Positions 17,292-25,610 of a DNA stretch of 64,000 nucleotides are shown one piece after another. The notes below the pieces were generated by a model. That model was not told the DNA's origin. It saw only the letters and a list, made by a program, of their open reading frames with translations, and made no database searches. The stretch is from Clostridiales bacterium (GTDB lineage: Bacteria > Bacillota > Clostridia > Peptostreptococcales > Anaerovoracaceae), in NCBI GenBank assembly GCA_022766365.1, contig JALENW010000009.1, positions 1 to 64,000 of the forward strand, in the 5' to 3' direction. Numbering within the stretch: the stretch's first letter is position 1; the number at the start of each line of letters is the position of its first letter. The position numbers were made by a program, and so were the translations under genes.

Positions 17292-17477
17292 ATGCAAGAA
17301 AATAAAAATGAACAAACTACAGGAACAAAGATGACAAAGAAGATTGGGAAAGTAACCTATGAGGTTATTGTTCACTTTAATGAAAATGCTACTGAAACTA
17401 TGCAGGATAAACTAAAAAGGATCATGCTGATGGAATTGCGGAGAAAATCGGACGAAAAAAAAGATGATTTTGATTAA
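17292..17477 (+). CDS. TnpW-type transposon-encoded small protein
   Basis: 61 residues. A polar N-terminus followed by KIGKVTYEVIVHFNENATET and KLKRIMLMEL resembles the TnpW family carried by clostridial conjugative transposons. Function unknown. Start chosen at ATG 17292 because AAAGGAGAG lies just before it; an earlier ATG at 17277 has no ribosome site. No transposase, integrase or relaxase gene remains nearby, so this is a leftover of an integrated element. Its last 56 bases overlap, in the opposite direction, the end of the secreted protein gene at 17422-17778. Confidence 0.65.
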   Translation: MQENKNEQTTGTKMTKKIGKVTYEVIVHFNENATETMQDKLKRIMLMELRRKSDEKKDDFD

Positions 17478-17778
17478 AAAGTCCTTGACAAGTGGCAACA
17501 GGATAAGCCAACCCTTCTGTTGCAGCTGTCATCGCAGCTGAAACGATAGATGTGGCGGTTAGCCTTATAATCGTATCCGTCACAACATTTCCGTTAAAAC
17601 TTTTCTGATAAACTGTATAGTCACTTGGCGAACCATATGGACAATACTTAGTAACATTGTGCATTTTGGCATATACATAGTTCCCATTAAAATCATGCTG
17701 ATTAGCGGTAGCGGCAACTGCAGAAATCGGTAATGACATAACAACTACTGCCATTATAAAAACTACTATCCTTTTCAT
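17422..17778 (-). CDS. small secreted protein, 3' end probably replaced at an element junction
   Basis: 118 residues. A clear signal peptide (MKRIVVFIMAVVVMSLPIS, cleavage after AVAA) is followed by a short mature domain (YVYAKMHNVTKYCPYG, then TVYQKSFNGNV). Family not recognised. The last ~19 codons (LFNQNHLFFRPIFSAIPSA) are antisense to tnpW, so the original C-terminus seems to have been lost when the element inserted or decayed. AGAGGTC site before ATG and a good promoter at 17856-17883. Confidence 0.6.
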   Translation of the reverse strand: MKRIVVFIMAVVVMSLPISAVAATANQHDFNGNYVYAKMHNVTKYCPYGSPSDYTVYQKSFNGNVVTDTIIRLTATSIVSAAMTAATEGLAYPVATCQGLFNQNHLFFRPIFSAIPSA

Positions 17779-17855
17779 AAGTTTGACCTCTTATTCTTTT
17801 ATGACCAAGGTTTGAATATTATTGCACTATTCAGGTTACTTATGCTTCCAATTGA

Positions 17856-17883
17856 ATTATAACACCTATCCGCATATTATCAA
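17856..17883 (-). promoter_or_regulatory. promoter of the small secreted protein gene
   Basis: On the minus strand TTGATA (17878-17883), 16-base spacer, TATAAT (17856-17861), about 78 bases upstream of the start at 17778. Confidence 0.55.
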
Positions 17884-17979
17884 GCAAAATGTTTATCACT
17901 TTAATTTATCATGTCGGGATGAGTCGTTGTCAAATCTCGTTCCAATATCATGAAATGTACACCCGAAAATAGCAGGGAT

Positions 17980-18201
17980 TTACTTCCGAGTTCCATGTTT
18001 TCCGTGATTTCCATACTTACGGTTTCTATAATGATAATATGTAAAGGCAAATACCAAAAGTCCGGTTGCAATGTAAAAACATATACTCGAACATTTTACA
18101 TACCCATCGGCAAAATTGTAGAGGCTAAATACAATCATTACTGCTGCACTTACAACCCACAACAACAGCAAAATCGTTAAAACTGAAATTCTCCGCCTCA
18201 T
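17980..18201 (-). CDS. small hypothetical membrane protein
   Basis: 73 residues with two hydrophobic helices (VLTILLLLWVVSAAVMIVF and SICFYIATGLLVFAFTYY) and a basic, His-rich tail (HYRNRKYGNHGKHGTRK). GGGAG lies 8 bases before the ATG at 18201. Family not recognised and no relative in the window. It stands between the mobile remnant and housekeeping genes. Confidence 0.5.
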   Translation of the reverse strand: MRRRISVLTILLLLWVVSAAVMIVFSLYNFADGYVKCSSICFYIATGLLVFAFTYYHYRNRKYGNHGKHGTRK

Positions 18202-18246
18202 GATTTTTCTCCCTTATATCTTCCTGTCTCACATTCCTTGTCCATA

Positions 18247-18639
18247 TTACCCTGCCCTAACTCCGTTGGGAACCGGCTTTTCCGGACTGGCTAAAACAGG
18301 AATTATTCCATCCTCATACCCGATGTCAAAAAGCATACCCTGAGATGTAATACCAAACATCTCCCTAGGTGCAAGATTTACAACAAACAACGCCTGCCTA
18401 CCCTCTATCTCACGGGGATTCTCTCTCTCCTTCTTCATGCCACAAAGAATAATTCTCTTAAACTCACCGAAATCCACCGTGAGCTTTACCAGCTTGTCAG
18501 ACTTTTCCACATCTTCCACAGACAAAATCTCCCCTATCCTTATATCGATTTTATCCAAATCCTTAAGCTTGATTTCATCCTTTACCGGGGCAGACTTTAT
18601 TCTCTTAAGCTCGGCGTTTTTTCCTTTTACTTCGATCAT
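18247..18639 (-). CDS. stand-alone tRNA-binding (EMAPII/MetRS C-terminal-like) protein
   Basis: 130 residues. An OB-fold tRNA-binding domain: LDKIDIRIGEILSVEDVEKS, then DKLVKLTVDFGE, ILCGMKK, and the closing GITSQGMLFD. The same module sits at the C-terminus of methionyl-tRNA synthetase and in Arc1p/CsaA; here it is a separate gene, perhaps a trans-acting tRNA chaperone or an unlinked MetRS dimerisation domain. GGAGGTGAAG before ATG 18639; its first 35 bases overlap the end of the upstream membrane protein gene, indicating co-translation. Confidence 0.82.
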   Translation of the reverse strand: MIEVKGKNAELKRIKSAPVKDEIKLKDLDKIDIRIGEILSVEDVEKSDKLVKLTVDFGEFKRIILCGMKKERENPREIEGRQALFVVNLAPREMFGITSQGMLFDIGYEDGIIPVLASPEKPVPNGVRAG

Positions 18640-19201
18640 AAATCTTCACCTCCGTCTTCATAAACTTCCTCATAAAAATCCCCTCATCAATTGCATCTAT
18701 TCCATCGGCAACAAAACAAATATAAAAAATAAGAAGGAAAATCAGATCCAACCACGGAGGCGTAATGGAAATAATGCTCATGACAAGCGGATGAACCAAA
18801 AGTAGACATCCGGCAAGAAAAACAGTGATTTTCAAGCTGTGAACAAGGCATGCATATCCATGGATATTCAAAAATCTCCCCGTATAATTCCAGTATCTGT
18901 TAGCTGTCACAAGATGAATCAAAATACCTGCCGTAAGTTCGACAAGCGTGGCGATAAAAAACAACAGTATCAACATATAGGCAAAGGCATCCATGAGTAG
19001 CTGGTGTGCCACGAACAGAGATAACACCATCATACATCCGTACAAAGGCATATAAGGACCCCTCATTATACCCCTGTCAAACCTGTGCCTATCTTTAATC
19101 AAACAATATATGTTATCCGTTAACCAGCCGATTACGGAATAAATTGCAAATAGCTGCATAAGTTGAATCGCACTGAATCCGACACTTTCCTGAACATTCA
19201 T
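18605..19201 (-). CDS. putative ABC-transporter type IV (CmpB-like) membrane protein
   Basis: 198 residues, five to six hydrophobic segments. FAIYSVIGWLTDNIYCLIKD followed by RFDRGIMRGPYMPLYG matches the CmpB-type family (conserved IGW...E/D..Y and RG...GP..P.YG). The biochemical role of this family is not established. It overlaps both neighbours (4 bases upstream, 35 downstream), so the three genes at 18247-19941 form one operon. Confidence 0.75.
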   Translation of the reverse strand: MNVQESVGFSAIQLMQLFAIYSVIGWLTDNIYCLIKDRHRFDRGIMRGPYMPLYGCMMVLSLFVAHQLLMDAFAYMLILLFFIATLVELTAGILIHLVTANRYWNYTGRFLNIHGYACLVHSLKITVFLAGCLLLVHPLVMSIISITPPWLDLIFLLIFYICFVADGIDAIDEGIFMRKFMKTEVKIYDRSKRKKRRA

Positions 19202-19941
19202 GGCATATCTACCTTCTTGTGTGTCAAAGTACCATCTCCTGAAATATCCACGGTCTCACCATTATATTTTGGTATTTTTTTAAATTTCAGAGCAAAAAAG
19301 TCCTTATTCCTCGCCATAATTTCCCTAAATATCAGCTGGACATTGTCCTGACGAATCTCTTTCGGTCCAACCTGATCAGTAGCAATCCCTCTCGTTTTCA
19401 TATCTGCATTCTGTCCTATATAAATCGCCCTGGGTAGATGAAATGATTGAGTCACAACAATCGCACGATTTACTCCAAAGACCTGTTTGGCTCTCACCAT
19501 ACTCTGATATGTATTTATCCCTTGGTAATCACAAAAAACGTCATCGCCGGGCACGCCCTTTTCCTTCATATATTCAAGCATTACTGAAATTTCGTCATAG
19601 TAATCTCCGGTCCCATCTCCGCTAAGCAAGATTTTCGGAGCCAATCCCCTTGAATACAAATCAAAGGCTGCATCAAGCCTTGCTTTCAATATGGGCGAAG
19701 GGGTATTCCCTGACAAAACAGCCGCCCCCGGAACAATGATTGCTTCGGCACCAAAATCACGAACTGCTTCTACTGACTGTCCGGAAAGTGAAGAATCGTT
19801 TCCTCTGTACGAACCCAGAATATTAGGTTCTTCTAAAGTTTTGATGTGTTGGCTTATAGCAGCTATGGAAAAAATCAATATCAGTAGAATCGCTGATATT
19901 GATATAATTATTTTCTTGCGCTTTTTCCTTTTTTGATACAT
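19198..19941 (-). CDS. DUF218/SanA-YdcF family membrane-anchored protein
   Basis: About 247 residues. A basic N-terminus and one membrane anchor (IIISISAILLILIFSIAAI) precede the DUF218 domain: AEAIIVPGAAV, KILLSGDGTGDYYDE, and VVTQSFHLPRAIYIG with its conserved S/F-H-x-x-R. Family members act in cell-envelope physiology; the reaction is unknown. Two earlier in-frame ATGs exist (19968, 19959), but AGGGGT lies just before ATG 19941, so that start is preferred. First gene of a three-gene minus-strand operon. Confidence 0.75.
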   Translation of the reverse strand: MYQKRKKRKKIIISISAILLILIFSIAAISQHIKTLEEPNILGSYRGNDSSLSGQSVEAVRDFGAEAIIVPGAAVLSGNTPSPILKARLDAAFDLYSRGLAPKILLSGDGTGDYYDEISVMLEYMKEKGVPGDDVFCDYQGINTYQSMVRAKQVFGVNRAIVVTQSFHLPRAIYIGQNADMKTRGIATDQVGPKEIRQDNVQLIFREIMARNKDFFALKFKKIPKYNGETVDISGDGTLTHKKVDMP

Positions 19942-19962
19942 GTTTACCCCTGCTATCATTTT

Positions 19963-19991
19963 TTGCATTTGAGGCTGAATTGTGTTACAAT
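19963..19991 (+). promoter_or_regulatory. promoter of the aroF-aroB pair
   Basis: TTGCAT (19963-19968), 17-base spacer, TACAAT (19986-19991). Transcription would begin near 19998, giving a leader of about 45 bases. Confidence 0.6.
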
Positions 19992-19995
19992 TCAG
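19975..19995. promoter_or_regulatory. palindrome over the aroF -10 box, possible operator
   Basis: Perfect 9-base arms CTGAATTGT (19975-19983) and ACAATTCAG (19987-19995) with a 3-base centre, covering the end of the spacer and the whole -10. A dimeric repressor bound here would shut the promoter. The regulator is not identified; the divergent gene at 19941 could be affected too. Confidence 0.5.
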
Positions 19996-20042
19996 TTACT
20001 ATCAGTATACCACAGAAGGGTCAAAATTCATAATATTTTACA

Positions 20043-20861
20043 ATGGGATTATTAGTTTCTAGAGAAGAAAAAAAAGAAGATACGGTCATCAGGGTCGGAA
20101 ACGCCACCATAGGTGACGGCTCTTTGTGTATCATCGCCGGTCCCTGCACCATAGAGAGCCGAGGACAGCTGGAGGAAGTAGCAGAGGGGCTTGCCAAAAC
20201 AAGCACCAATATCCTTAGGGGTGGTGCTTTTAAACCGAGGACTTCATCGTATTCCTTCCAAGGAATGGGAAAAGACGGTCTTGACCTGCTATCTCGGGCT
20301 AAAGCGATAACTGGTCTTCCAACTATATCTGAAATTGTTGATATAGCTGATTTATCGTTATTTGACGATGTTGATATTTTGCAAGTTGGAGCAAAGAACA
20401 TGCAGAATTATACCCTGCTTAAGGCACTTGGCAAACAAGAGAAACCTGTTTTGTTAAAGCGCGGTTGGGCAAACACAATAAGTGAATTTCTGGAAAGTGC
20501 CGAGTATATTTATCGAGAGGGGAATCATAATGTAATTCTCTGCGAGCGAGGTATAAGAACTTTTGAAACCTCTACTAGAAATTCATTTGACATTAATGCA
20601 ATACCACTTTTGAAGGAGAAGTCCCACCTTCCTGTAATCGGTGATCCCAGTCACGGGACAGGTGTTTCAGGACTTGTGCTTCCTGTGAGCATGGCGATTG
20701 TTGCAGCAGGTGCTGACGGACTGATGATAGAAGTGCATAATAATCCGGAATGTGCTCTCTGCGATGGTTTCCAATCTATAAATCTTGAAGAATTTAAACT
20801 CTTAGAAAATAGGGCTAGAATATATGAAAAAATTCGAAATTTCAACTGCACATCCATATGA
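20043..20861 (+). CDS. aroF: 3-deoxy-7-phosphoheptulonate (DAHP) synthase, AroF/AroA-gamma type
   Basis: 272 residues, the short KDO8P-synthase-like class. Condenses phosphoenolpyruvate and erythrose 4-phosphate, the first step of the shikimate pathway. Visible motifs: IIAGPCTIES, GGAFKPRTSSYSFQG, LLKRGWANT, ILCERGIRTFE, DPSHGTG and the C-terminal metal-site region DGLMIEVHNNPECALCDG. No fused chorismate mutase or ACT regulatory domain. The ATG at 20043 lacks a good ribosome site, so the start is less certain than the rest. Overlaps aroB by 38 bases. Confidence 0.93.
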   Translation: MGLLVSREEKKEDTVIRVGNATIGDGSLCIIAGPCTIESRGQLEEVAEGLAKTSTNILRGGAFKPRTSSYSFQGMGKDGLDLLSRAKAITGLPTISEIVDIADLSLFDDVDILQVGAKNMQNYTLLKALGKQEKPVLLKRGWANTISEFLESAEYIYREGNHNVILCERGIRTFETSTRNSFDINAIPLLKEKSHLPVIGDPSHGTGVSGLVLPVSMAIVAAGADGLMIEVHNNPECALCDGFQSINLEEFKLLENRARIYEKIRNFNCTSI

Positions 20862-21864
20862 AATCTGCATTGGAGAAGGTATCATGTCGGAAAGTGGAAA
20901 TCTCATAAGCACTGTCCTCGAGCCTTGCAAGATTGCAATAATCACTGATACCAACGTAAACGGACTCTATTCCCAGGTTTTTCTCACTTCTCTGATTGAG
21001 AAGGGATTTGAGGTGTCAAAAATCATTTTTCCCGCAGGTGAACATTCAAAGAATATGACAACCTACGGTAACGTACTTGAGGCACTTGCTGACGAAGGAA
21101 TCAGCCGATCTGATGTCATAGCCTCTCTTGGAGGTGGAGTTGTCGGGGATATAAGCGGGTTTGCAGCTGCTACCTATATGAGAGGAATCAAATACATTCA
21201 AATTCCAACAACGTACATATCTTCTATCGATGCTTCTGTCGGCGGTAAGACCGGCATTAACCTGCTGTCCGGCAAAAATCTCGCCGGCGCTTTTTGGCAG
21301 CCCTCAATGGTAATTTGCGATCCGAAGGTTTTCGAGAGTTTGCCGGCAGGTCAGCTGCTTGAAGGGGCTTCTGAAGCTATCAAAATGGGCATATGTTCCG
21401 ATGGCAGTCTAATTCCTAAGGTTTTGGATAAGGATTATTTGTATGTGATAGAGCGAGCAGTATCTATCAAAAAATCAATTGTCGAAGCCGATGAGCTTGA
21501 CACAGGTCTCAGACAAATCCTCAATTTCGGTCATACTGTGGGACACTGCATCGAAAAAGCAAGTGCCTATTCCATTTCCCACGGACAGGCAGTTGCAAAG
21601 GGAATGGCAGCCGAAGCCAAAGCTTGTGCTGCCATGGGGTTCACATCAGTTGATGTGTATGATGAAATTGTATCTATTCTATCAGAAGCAGGTTTTGATC
21701 TTTCAATTCCTTTTTCCGGAGAAGAACTTTATAGTTATGCCCTTTTAGATAAGAAGATATCCTACGGAAAAATTACAATTACAGTGCCCGACCGAATAGG
21801 ACAGAGTCACCTTTCAAAGATTTCTCTGCTGGATTTGAAGGTCTTTTTCGATAGTGCTGTCTAG
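20824..21864 (+). CDS. aroB: 3-dehydroquinate synthase
   Basis: 346 residues. Second shikimate step: DAHP to 3-dehydroquinate, using NAD+ and a divalent metal. NAD-binding GGGVVGDISGFAAATYMRG, then IPTTYISSIDASVGGKTGIN; metal ligands Glu in EGASEAIKMG, His in GHTVGHCIEKAS and His in SISHGQAVAKGM. It is translated from within the end of aroF, so the two enzymes are made together. The remaining shikimate genes are not in the window. Its last 50 bases overlap the convergent GNAT gene. Confidence 0.95.
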   Translation: MKKFEISTAHPYEICIGEGIMSESGNLISTVLEPCKIAIITDTNVNGLYSQVFLTSLIEKGFEVSKIIFPAGEHSKNMTTYGNVLEALADEGISRSDVIASLGGGVVGDISGFAAATYMRGIKYIQIPTTYISSIDASVGGKTGINLLSGKNLAGAFWQPSMVICDPKVFESLPAGQLLEGASEAIKMGICSDGSLIPKVLDKDYLYVIERAVSIKKSIVEADELDTGLRQILNFGHTVGHCIEKASAYSISHGQAVAKGMAAEAKACAAMGFTSVDVYDEIVSILSEAGFDLSIPFSGEELYSYALLDKKISYGKITITVPDRIGQSHLSKISLLDLKVFFDSAV

Positions 21865-22419
21865 CTGTCCGGTTTTATTCCAATCTTCTTTTGCCAATGA
21901 AAATACAAGAGAATCTCTTAACTGGCCTGTATATATTCTATAGGCCTTTCTTATTTTCCCTTCATATTGAAAATTGTTTTTCTCAGCAACTCTTTGTGAC
22001 CTTTCGTTCACCGGGGAAGTACATATTGTGAGAATCTCCATATCAAGATTCTCAAAAGCATATCTGATTATTTCTCCGGCAGCTTCTGTCATATAGCCTT
22101 TCCCCCATTCCTTTCGGTCAAGGCTGTAACCTATTTCTTTACTCCTGGCATCAGGACGGAATCTGTCCGTTTCAAGGGCTATGGACCCTATAAGTTTACC
22201 GGGTTTTCCATCTTTGTCCTTTAACCTGATACAAAATGCCCCTGTGGGAATGAACATTCCCTCAATTATCATCTTCGACTCTTCTACACTTTCGTGGGGT
22301 TTCCAGCCTGCGTGGGGACCTACATCAGGATCCTTTGCATAGGCATAGAGTTCCTCCGCATCTTGAACTTTAAAAGGAGTGAGAAAAAGCCTTTCTGTTT
22401 CTAATATTTTGTTGTCCAT
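21814..22419 (-). CDS. RimJ/RimL-type GNAT N-acetyltransferase
   Basis: 201 residues from the ATG at 22419, chosen over a TTG at 22437 because GAGGT precedes it. LETERLFLTPFKVQDAEELY at the start, EIGYSLDRKEWGKGYMTEAA (acetyl-CoA loop) in the middle and VNERSQRVAEKNNFQYEGKI later are hallmarks of this family, which acetylates protein N-termini or small amines. The actual substrate is not predictable. Convergent with aroB, overlapping its 3' end by 50 bases. Confidence 0.85.
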   Translation of the reverse strand: MDNKILETERLFLTPFKVQDAEELYAYAKDPDVGPHAGWKPHESVEESKMIIEGMFIPTGAFCIRLKDKDGKPGKLIGSIALETDRFRPDARSKEIGYSLDRKEWGKGYMTEAAGEIIRYAFENLDMEILTICTSPVNERSQRVAEKNNFQYEGKIRKAYRIYTGQLRDSLVFSLAKEDWNKTGQLDSTIEKDLQIQQRNL

Positions 22420-22459
22420 TTCGGATACCTCGATCAAATAATTATCTGCTCTGTTTTCG

Positions 22460-24655
22460 CTATTCTGTGGTGCTGATTATCTCTTTGCTGTTTCGATCTA
22501 TCTGACTTACTTTGAGCTGATCAGCCTTGCCGGGGTCTACTTCGTCCACCAGTCCTAATAGGGTCGGACCGAGATAGAATGTCTTGAGGAGAGTCCCGTT
22601 CAATGTCACCTTGCTGTATTCTGTGAAATTCTCTCCCTTGATGTAGTACTTATCGCCGGCCTCGACTATTTTATCAATTTTAATCGGCTTGACACCCATT
22701 TTCATGTTTGTTGCCGTTACGGCATTCTTTCCTCCATACATATACTTCTTGCCGTAAAGTGCGTCATATGCCAAAGCTTTCAGTCCTTCCAGGTACTCCG
22801 GTTTCGATCTGTCCACATTTTGTCCATATCGAATTATATTTCCGGCGTGTATTCCAAGCCTGTTGAAGAGTACACTGCTCAGTTCGTATGCGTTGAGTTT
22901 TCCATCTTCTTTTTCCATAGGAAAATTTGACCAGATTACATATTGAGTCTGATACAAATCCCTGAGAGCATAAGTTTCTTCTGTGATATCAAGAGCAGGT
23001 ATGTGATCTCCAAACATAACCAAAACGGTCGGCTCATTGAATTTAGATAGCTCTGCGGTAAGATCTCTGACAAACTTATCCATTTCATAAATCTGATTTA
23101 CATAGTATTCATACTTCCACTTGAGTTCTTCGCTTGGTGCTGCTGTTATCTGAATTGAAGGATTTTTAATCAGTTGTTCCGGTGGGTATTTCCCATGACC
23201 CTGGACAGAAATAGTGTGAACGTAATCTCTCCCGTCTGTACTCTTTAGAGCATCCATAATCGCTCCTGTAAGAACTGCGTCCTTTGCCCAATTCTTTGGC
23301 GTTTTATCCACATCACTCATATACTCGACAGATGTAAAAGTATCAAATCCCAGGTTTCTGAACACCTGGTTTCTGTTATAGAAAACCGCTCTGTGGTTAT
23401 GTATTGCGTGTGTTGAAAATCCCAGAGTTTTCAAGTCAAATGCTGTGCTTTCCATCGTGTTATCCGTCAACACAGATTTATACGGATATTCCCCCGGTCC
23501 AAAGAATCTTGCGCTGACTCCCGTAAGAGTTTCAAATTCCGTGTTGGCTGTTCCGGCTCCACATGCAGGAACTTCAAGTATTCCCGAAGAGTAATTCTTC
23601 ATCAGCTCCCTGTAATACGGCATAGGATCCTTATCACATTGAATATTTGTGAAAAGTTCCGGATCAACAAAAGACTCAAGCTGTAGATATATAATGTTGG
23701 GGTATTTCTTACTTTCGGCGGAATCCCCCGCCTGGAAGTAATCTTTATTTCTCTCGGAAAGCCCTGCTGAAGATAATATTTTGTTTATGTTCTCTGCAGA
23801 ATAGTCAGAAGGTTTTTTTATTCCCGTATTTACCCACGTACTTATGAAACAGTATGGGATTCCGTAATCTCTGTACGCATACGCCAAGTTTCCGAAGAAT
23901 GTACTGACAATTCCGCTGTTTATGGCTCCCATAGTGGCAGCTCCTGCAATTATGCACATTAGAAAAAAGCCGGCAACATTTCGCCTATAGTTTATCGGTT
24001 CCTTCTTTTTCGGTCCCTTGATGAAAAGGAACACCACTCCGATAACCAGCAAAATCAGACCTACAGCTATCAGGACTATCTGCAGTTTTGACAGATAGTT
24101 GGTTATGAGTGTGGCACCCTCCGTTATAGCACTGAGATCCTTAACTGTGAATGGAGTCATTCTCTGTGTTAATATGATTCCGTTAGCAATTCCGATTGCA
24201 GCCCAGCAAGCAGTAATTATGGTAATAGCGAATACTCGGCGCCTAAACAGGGCAGCGAATGTCAGTGTCGCAAAAATTATCAACGTGTTATACAAAAACA
24301 CAAGTGGGGAGTTTACAAGAAATTGAAAGCCACCTGCCCAGGACACTCCCTTTCTCGCAAGGGTTTCCATAAAAAGATTCAGTATGAAGGCATAAACAAC
24401 ACAAAACCCCAAAAAACCATGTCTGTATTTGTCAAATGTCAATTTTAAATCATGGAAACTTTTAACACCATTTGAGATTCCCGTCTCAGAAACGTTATTT
24501 CCGCTTACAGGTTCGAATTGAGCAGAATTGTTCCAGTTCTCTGTATTTTCAACTTCTTCGTTACGATTTTTATTTCCGATGTGACAACCTGCATCACCAT
24601 TAATCCCAACGCTTTCTCCCTGCTCCTCTATATTTTTCTTTCTTAAAAATCCCAT
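22460..24655 (-). CDS. LtaS-like sulfatase-fold membrane enzyme (lipoteichoic acid synthase family)
   Basis: 731 residues. A polar N-terminus, about five membrane helices (~80-290), then an extracellular sulfatase-fold domain: IIYLQLESFVDPELF, GAGTANTEFETLTG with the presumed catalytic Thr, FYNRNQVFRNLGFDTF, ISVQGHGKYP and VMFGDHIPALD (metal site). The last ~100 residues form a small beta-rich domain. Members polymerise glycerol phosphate onto lipoteichoic acid or transfer phospho-alcohols to envelope glycans. The frame is open to 24766 inside rsmA, but GAGGG just before ATG 24655 gives the better start and removes the overlap. Confidence 0.88.
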   Translation of the reverse strand: MGFLRKKNIEEQGESVGINGDAGCHIGNKNRNEEVENTENWNNSAQFEPVSGNNVSETGISNGVKSFHDLKLTFDKYRHGFLGFCVVYAFILNLFMETLARKGVSWAGGFQFLVNSPLVFLYNTLIIFATLTFAALFRRRVFAITIITACWAAIGIANGIILTQRMTPFTVKDLSAITEGATLITNYLSKLQIVLIAVGLILLVIGVVFLFIKGPKKKEPINYRRNVAGFFLMCIIAGAATMGAINSGIVSTFFGNLAYAYRDYGIPYCFISTWVNTGIKKPSDYSAENINKILSSAGLSERNKDYFQAGDSAESKKYPNIIYLQLESFVDPELFTNIQCDKDPMPYYRELMKNYSSGILEVPACGAGTANTEFETLTGVSARFFGPGEYPYKSVLTDNTMESTAFDLKTLGFSTHAIHNHRAVFYNRNQVFRNLGFDTFTSVEYMSDVDKTPKNWAKDAVLTGAIMDALKSTDGRDYVHTISVQGHGKYPPEQLIKNPSIQITAAPSEELKWKYEYYVNQIYEMDKFVRDLTAELSKFNEPTVLVMFGDHIPALDITEETYALRDLYQTQYVIWSNFPMEKEDGKLNAYELSSVLFNRLGIHAGNIIRYGQNVDRSKPEYLEGLKALAYDALYGKKYMYGGKNAVTATNMKMGVKPIKIDKIVEAGDKYYIKGENFTEYSKVTLNGTLLKTFYLGPTLLGLVDEVDPGKADQLKVSQIDRNSKEIISTTE

Positions 24656-24701
24656 TAATCTACCCTCTGTTTTCAATTTCGTTAAAAAAGTCTTTTTCTC
24701 C

Positions 24702-25610
24702 TCATTTATAAGTCTGCTTATGAGTTTTATGTATATTTTCTGAAATCCTGTTGCTAAGTCCGGCAAAATCCTCTATAGACAATGTCTCCGCCCTTCTTCT
24801 GGGATCGATTTTCTGCTGTTCAAGCATATCTGAAAGTTCTGATTTTTCGAGACCGTCCAGTGTGGATACGGAATTCAGAATCGTTTTTCTCCTTTGATTA
24901 AAACCGGCCCTCACAATTTTAAAGAAGAGCTCTCTGTCACTGACTTCCCATGGCAAAGATTTTCTTCTGTCGAGCTTCAAAACAGCAGAATCAACCTTTG
25001 GTTGTGGCTGAAAAACCGTCCTTGGAACTGTTGCAACATAATCAGTCTCGCAATAAAACTGACAGGCTATCGAAAGAGCACCGTAGATTTTGCTTCCGGG
25101 TTTTGCCACTATACGCTCTGCAACTTCCTTTTGCATCATAATAACCATTGTGTCCATTGCCACTTCTTTTTCCAAAATGCCCATAATTATCGGGGTGGTT
25201 ATATAGTATGGCAGGTTACCGAGGACAGCAACTTTCCCGATAGTTCCTCCTCTCTCCTTCCATCGCATTTTCTCCCTTGTTATTATCTCCGAAAAATCCA
25301 CCTTTAACACATCTTGATTTATTATTTCGAGTTTATCGTTTTTTCCTAAATTTTCTTCTAAAAGAGGTATGATGTGACTGTCAATTTCTATCGTTACAAC
25401 TTTTCCGGCAATCTCAAGCAAGGACTCTGTCAGCGCCCCCATTCCCGGGCCGATCTCAATTACCAGGCTGTTCTCATCCAACTCTGCAGATTCTACAATT
25501 TTGTCAATTATATTTTTATCCACAAGGAAATTCTGCCCGAGGCTGTCGGAACGACGAAATCCATGTTTACGGCTTATCTCTCTGATTCCACTTCTGGTGT
25601 ATACCTTCAT
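24702..25610 (-). CDS. rsmA: 16S rRNA (adenine1518-N6/adenine1519-N6)-dimethyltransferase
   Basis: 302 residues. Dimethylates the two adjacent adenines in the 3' terminal hairpin of 16S rRNA. Motifs: LGQNFLVDKNIIDKIV, SAM-binding VIEIGPGMGALTESL, catalytic NLPYYITTPI, and the C-terminal domain with FNQRRKTILNS. The start codon follows the rnmV stop directly. Coupling of rnmV and rsmA is the normal Firmicutes order. Confidence 0.96.
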   Translation of the reverse strand: MKVYTRSGIREISRKHGFRRSDSLGQNFLVDKNIIDKIVESAELDENSLVIEIGPGMGALTESLLEIAGKVVTIEIDSHIIPLLEENLGKNDKLEIINQDVLKVDFSEIITREKMRWKERGGTIGKVAVLGNLPYYITTPIIMGILEKEVAMDTMVIMMQKEVAERIVAKPGSKIYGALSIACQFYCETDYVATVPRTVFQPQPKVDSAVLKLDRRKSLPWEVSDRELFFKIVRAGFNQRRKTILNSVSTLDGLEKSELSDMLEQQKIDPRRRAETLSIEDFAGLSNRISENIHKTHKQTYK

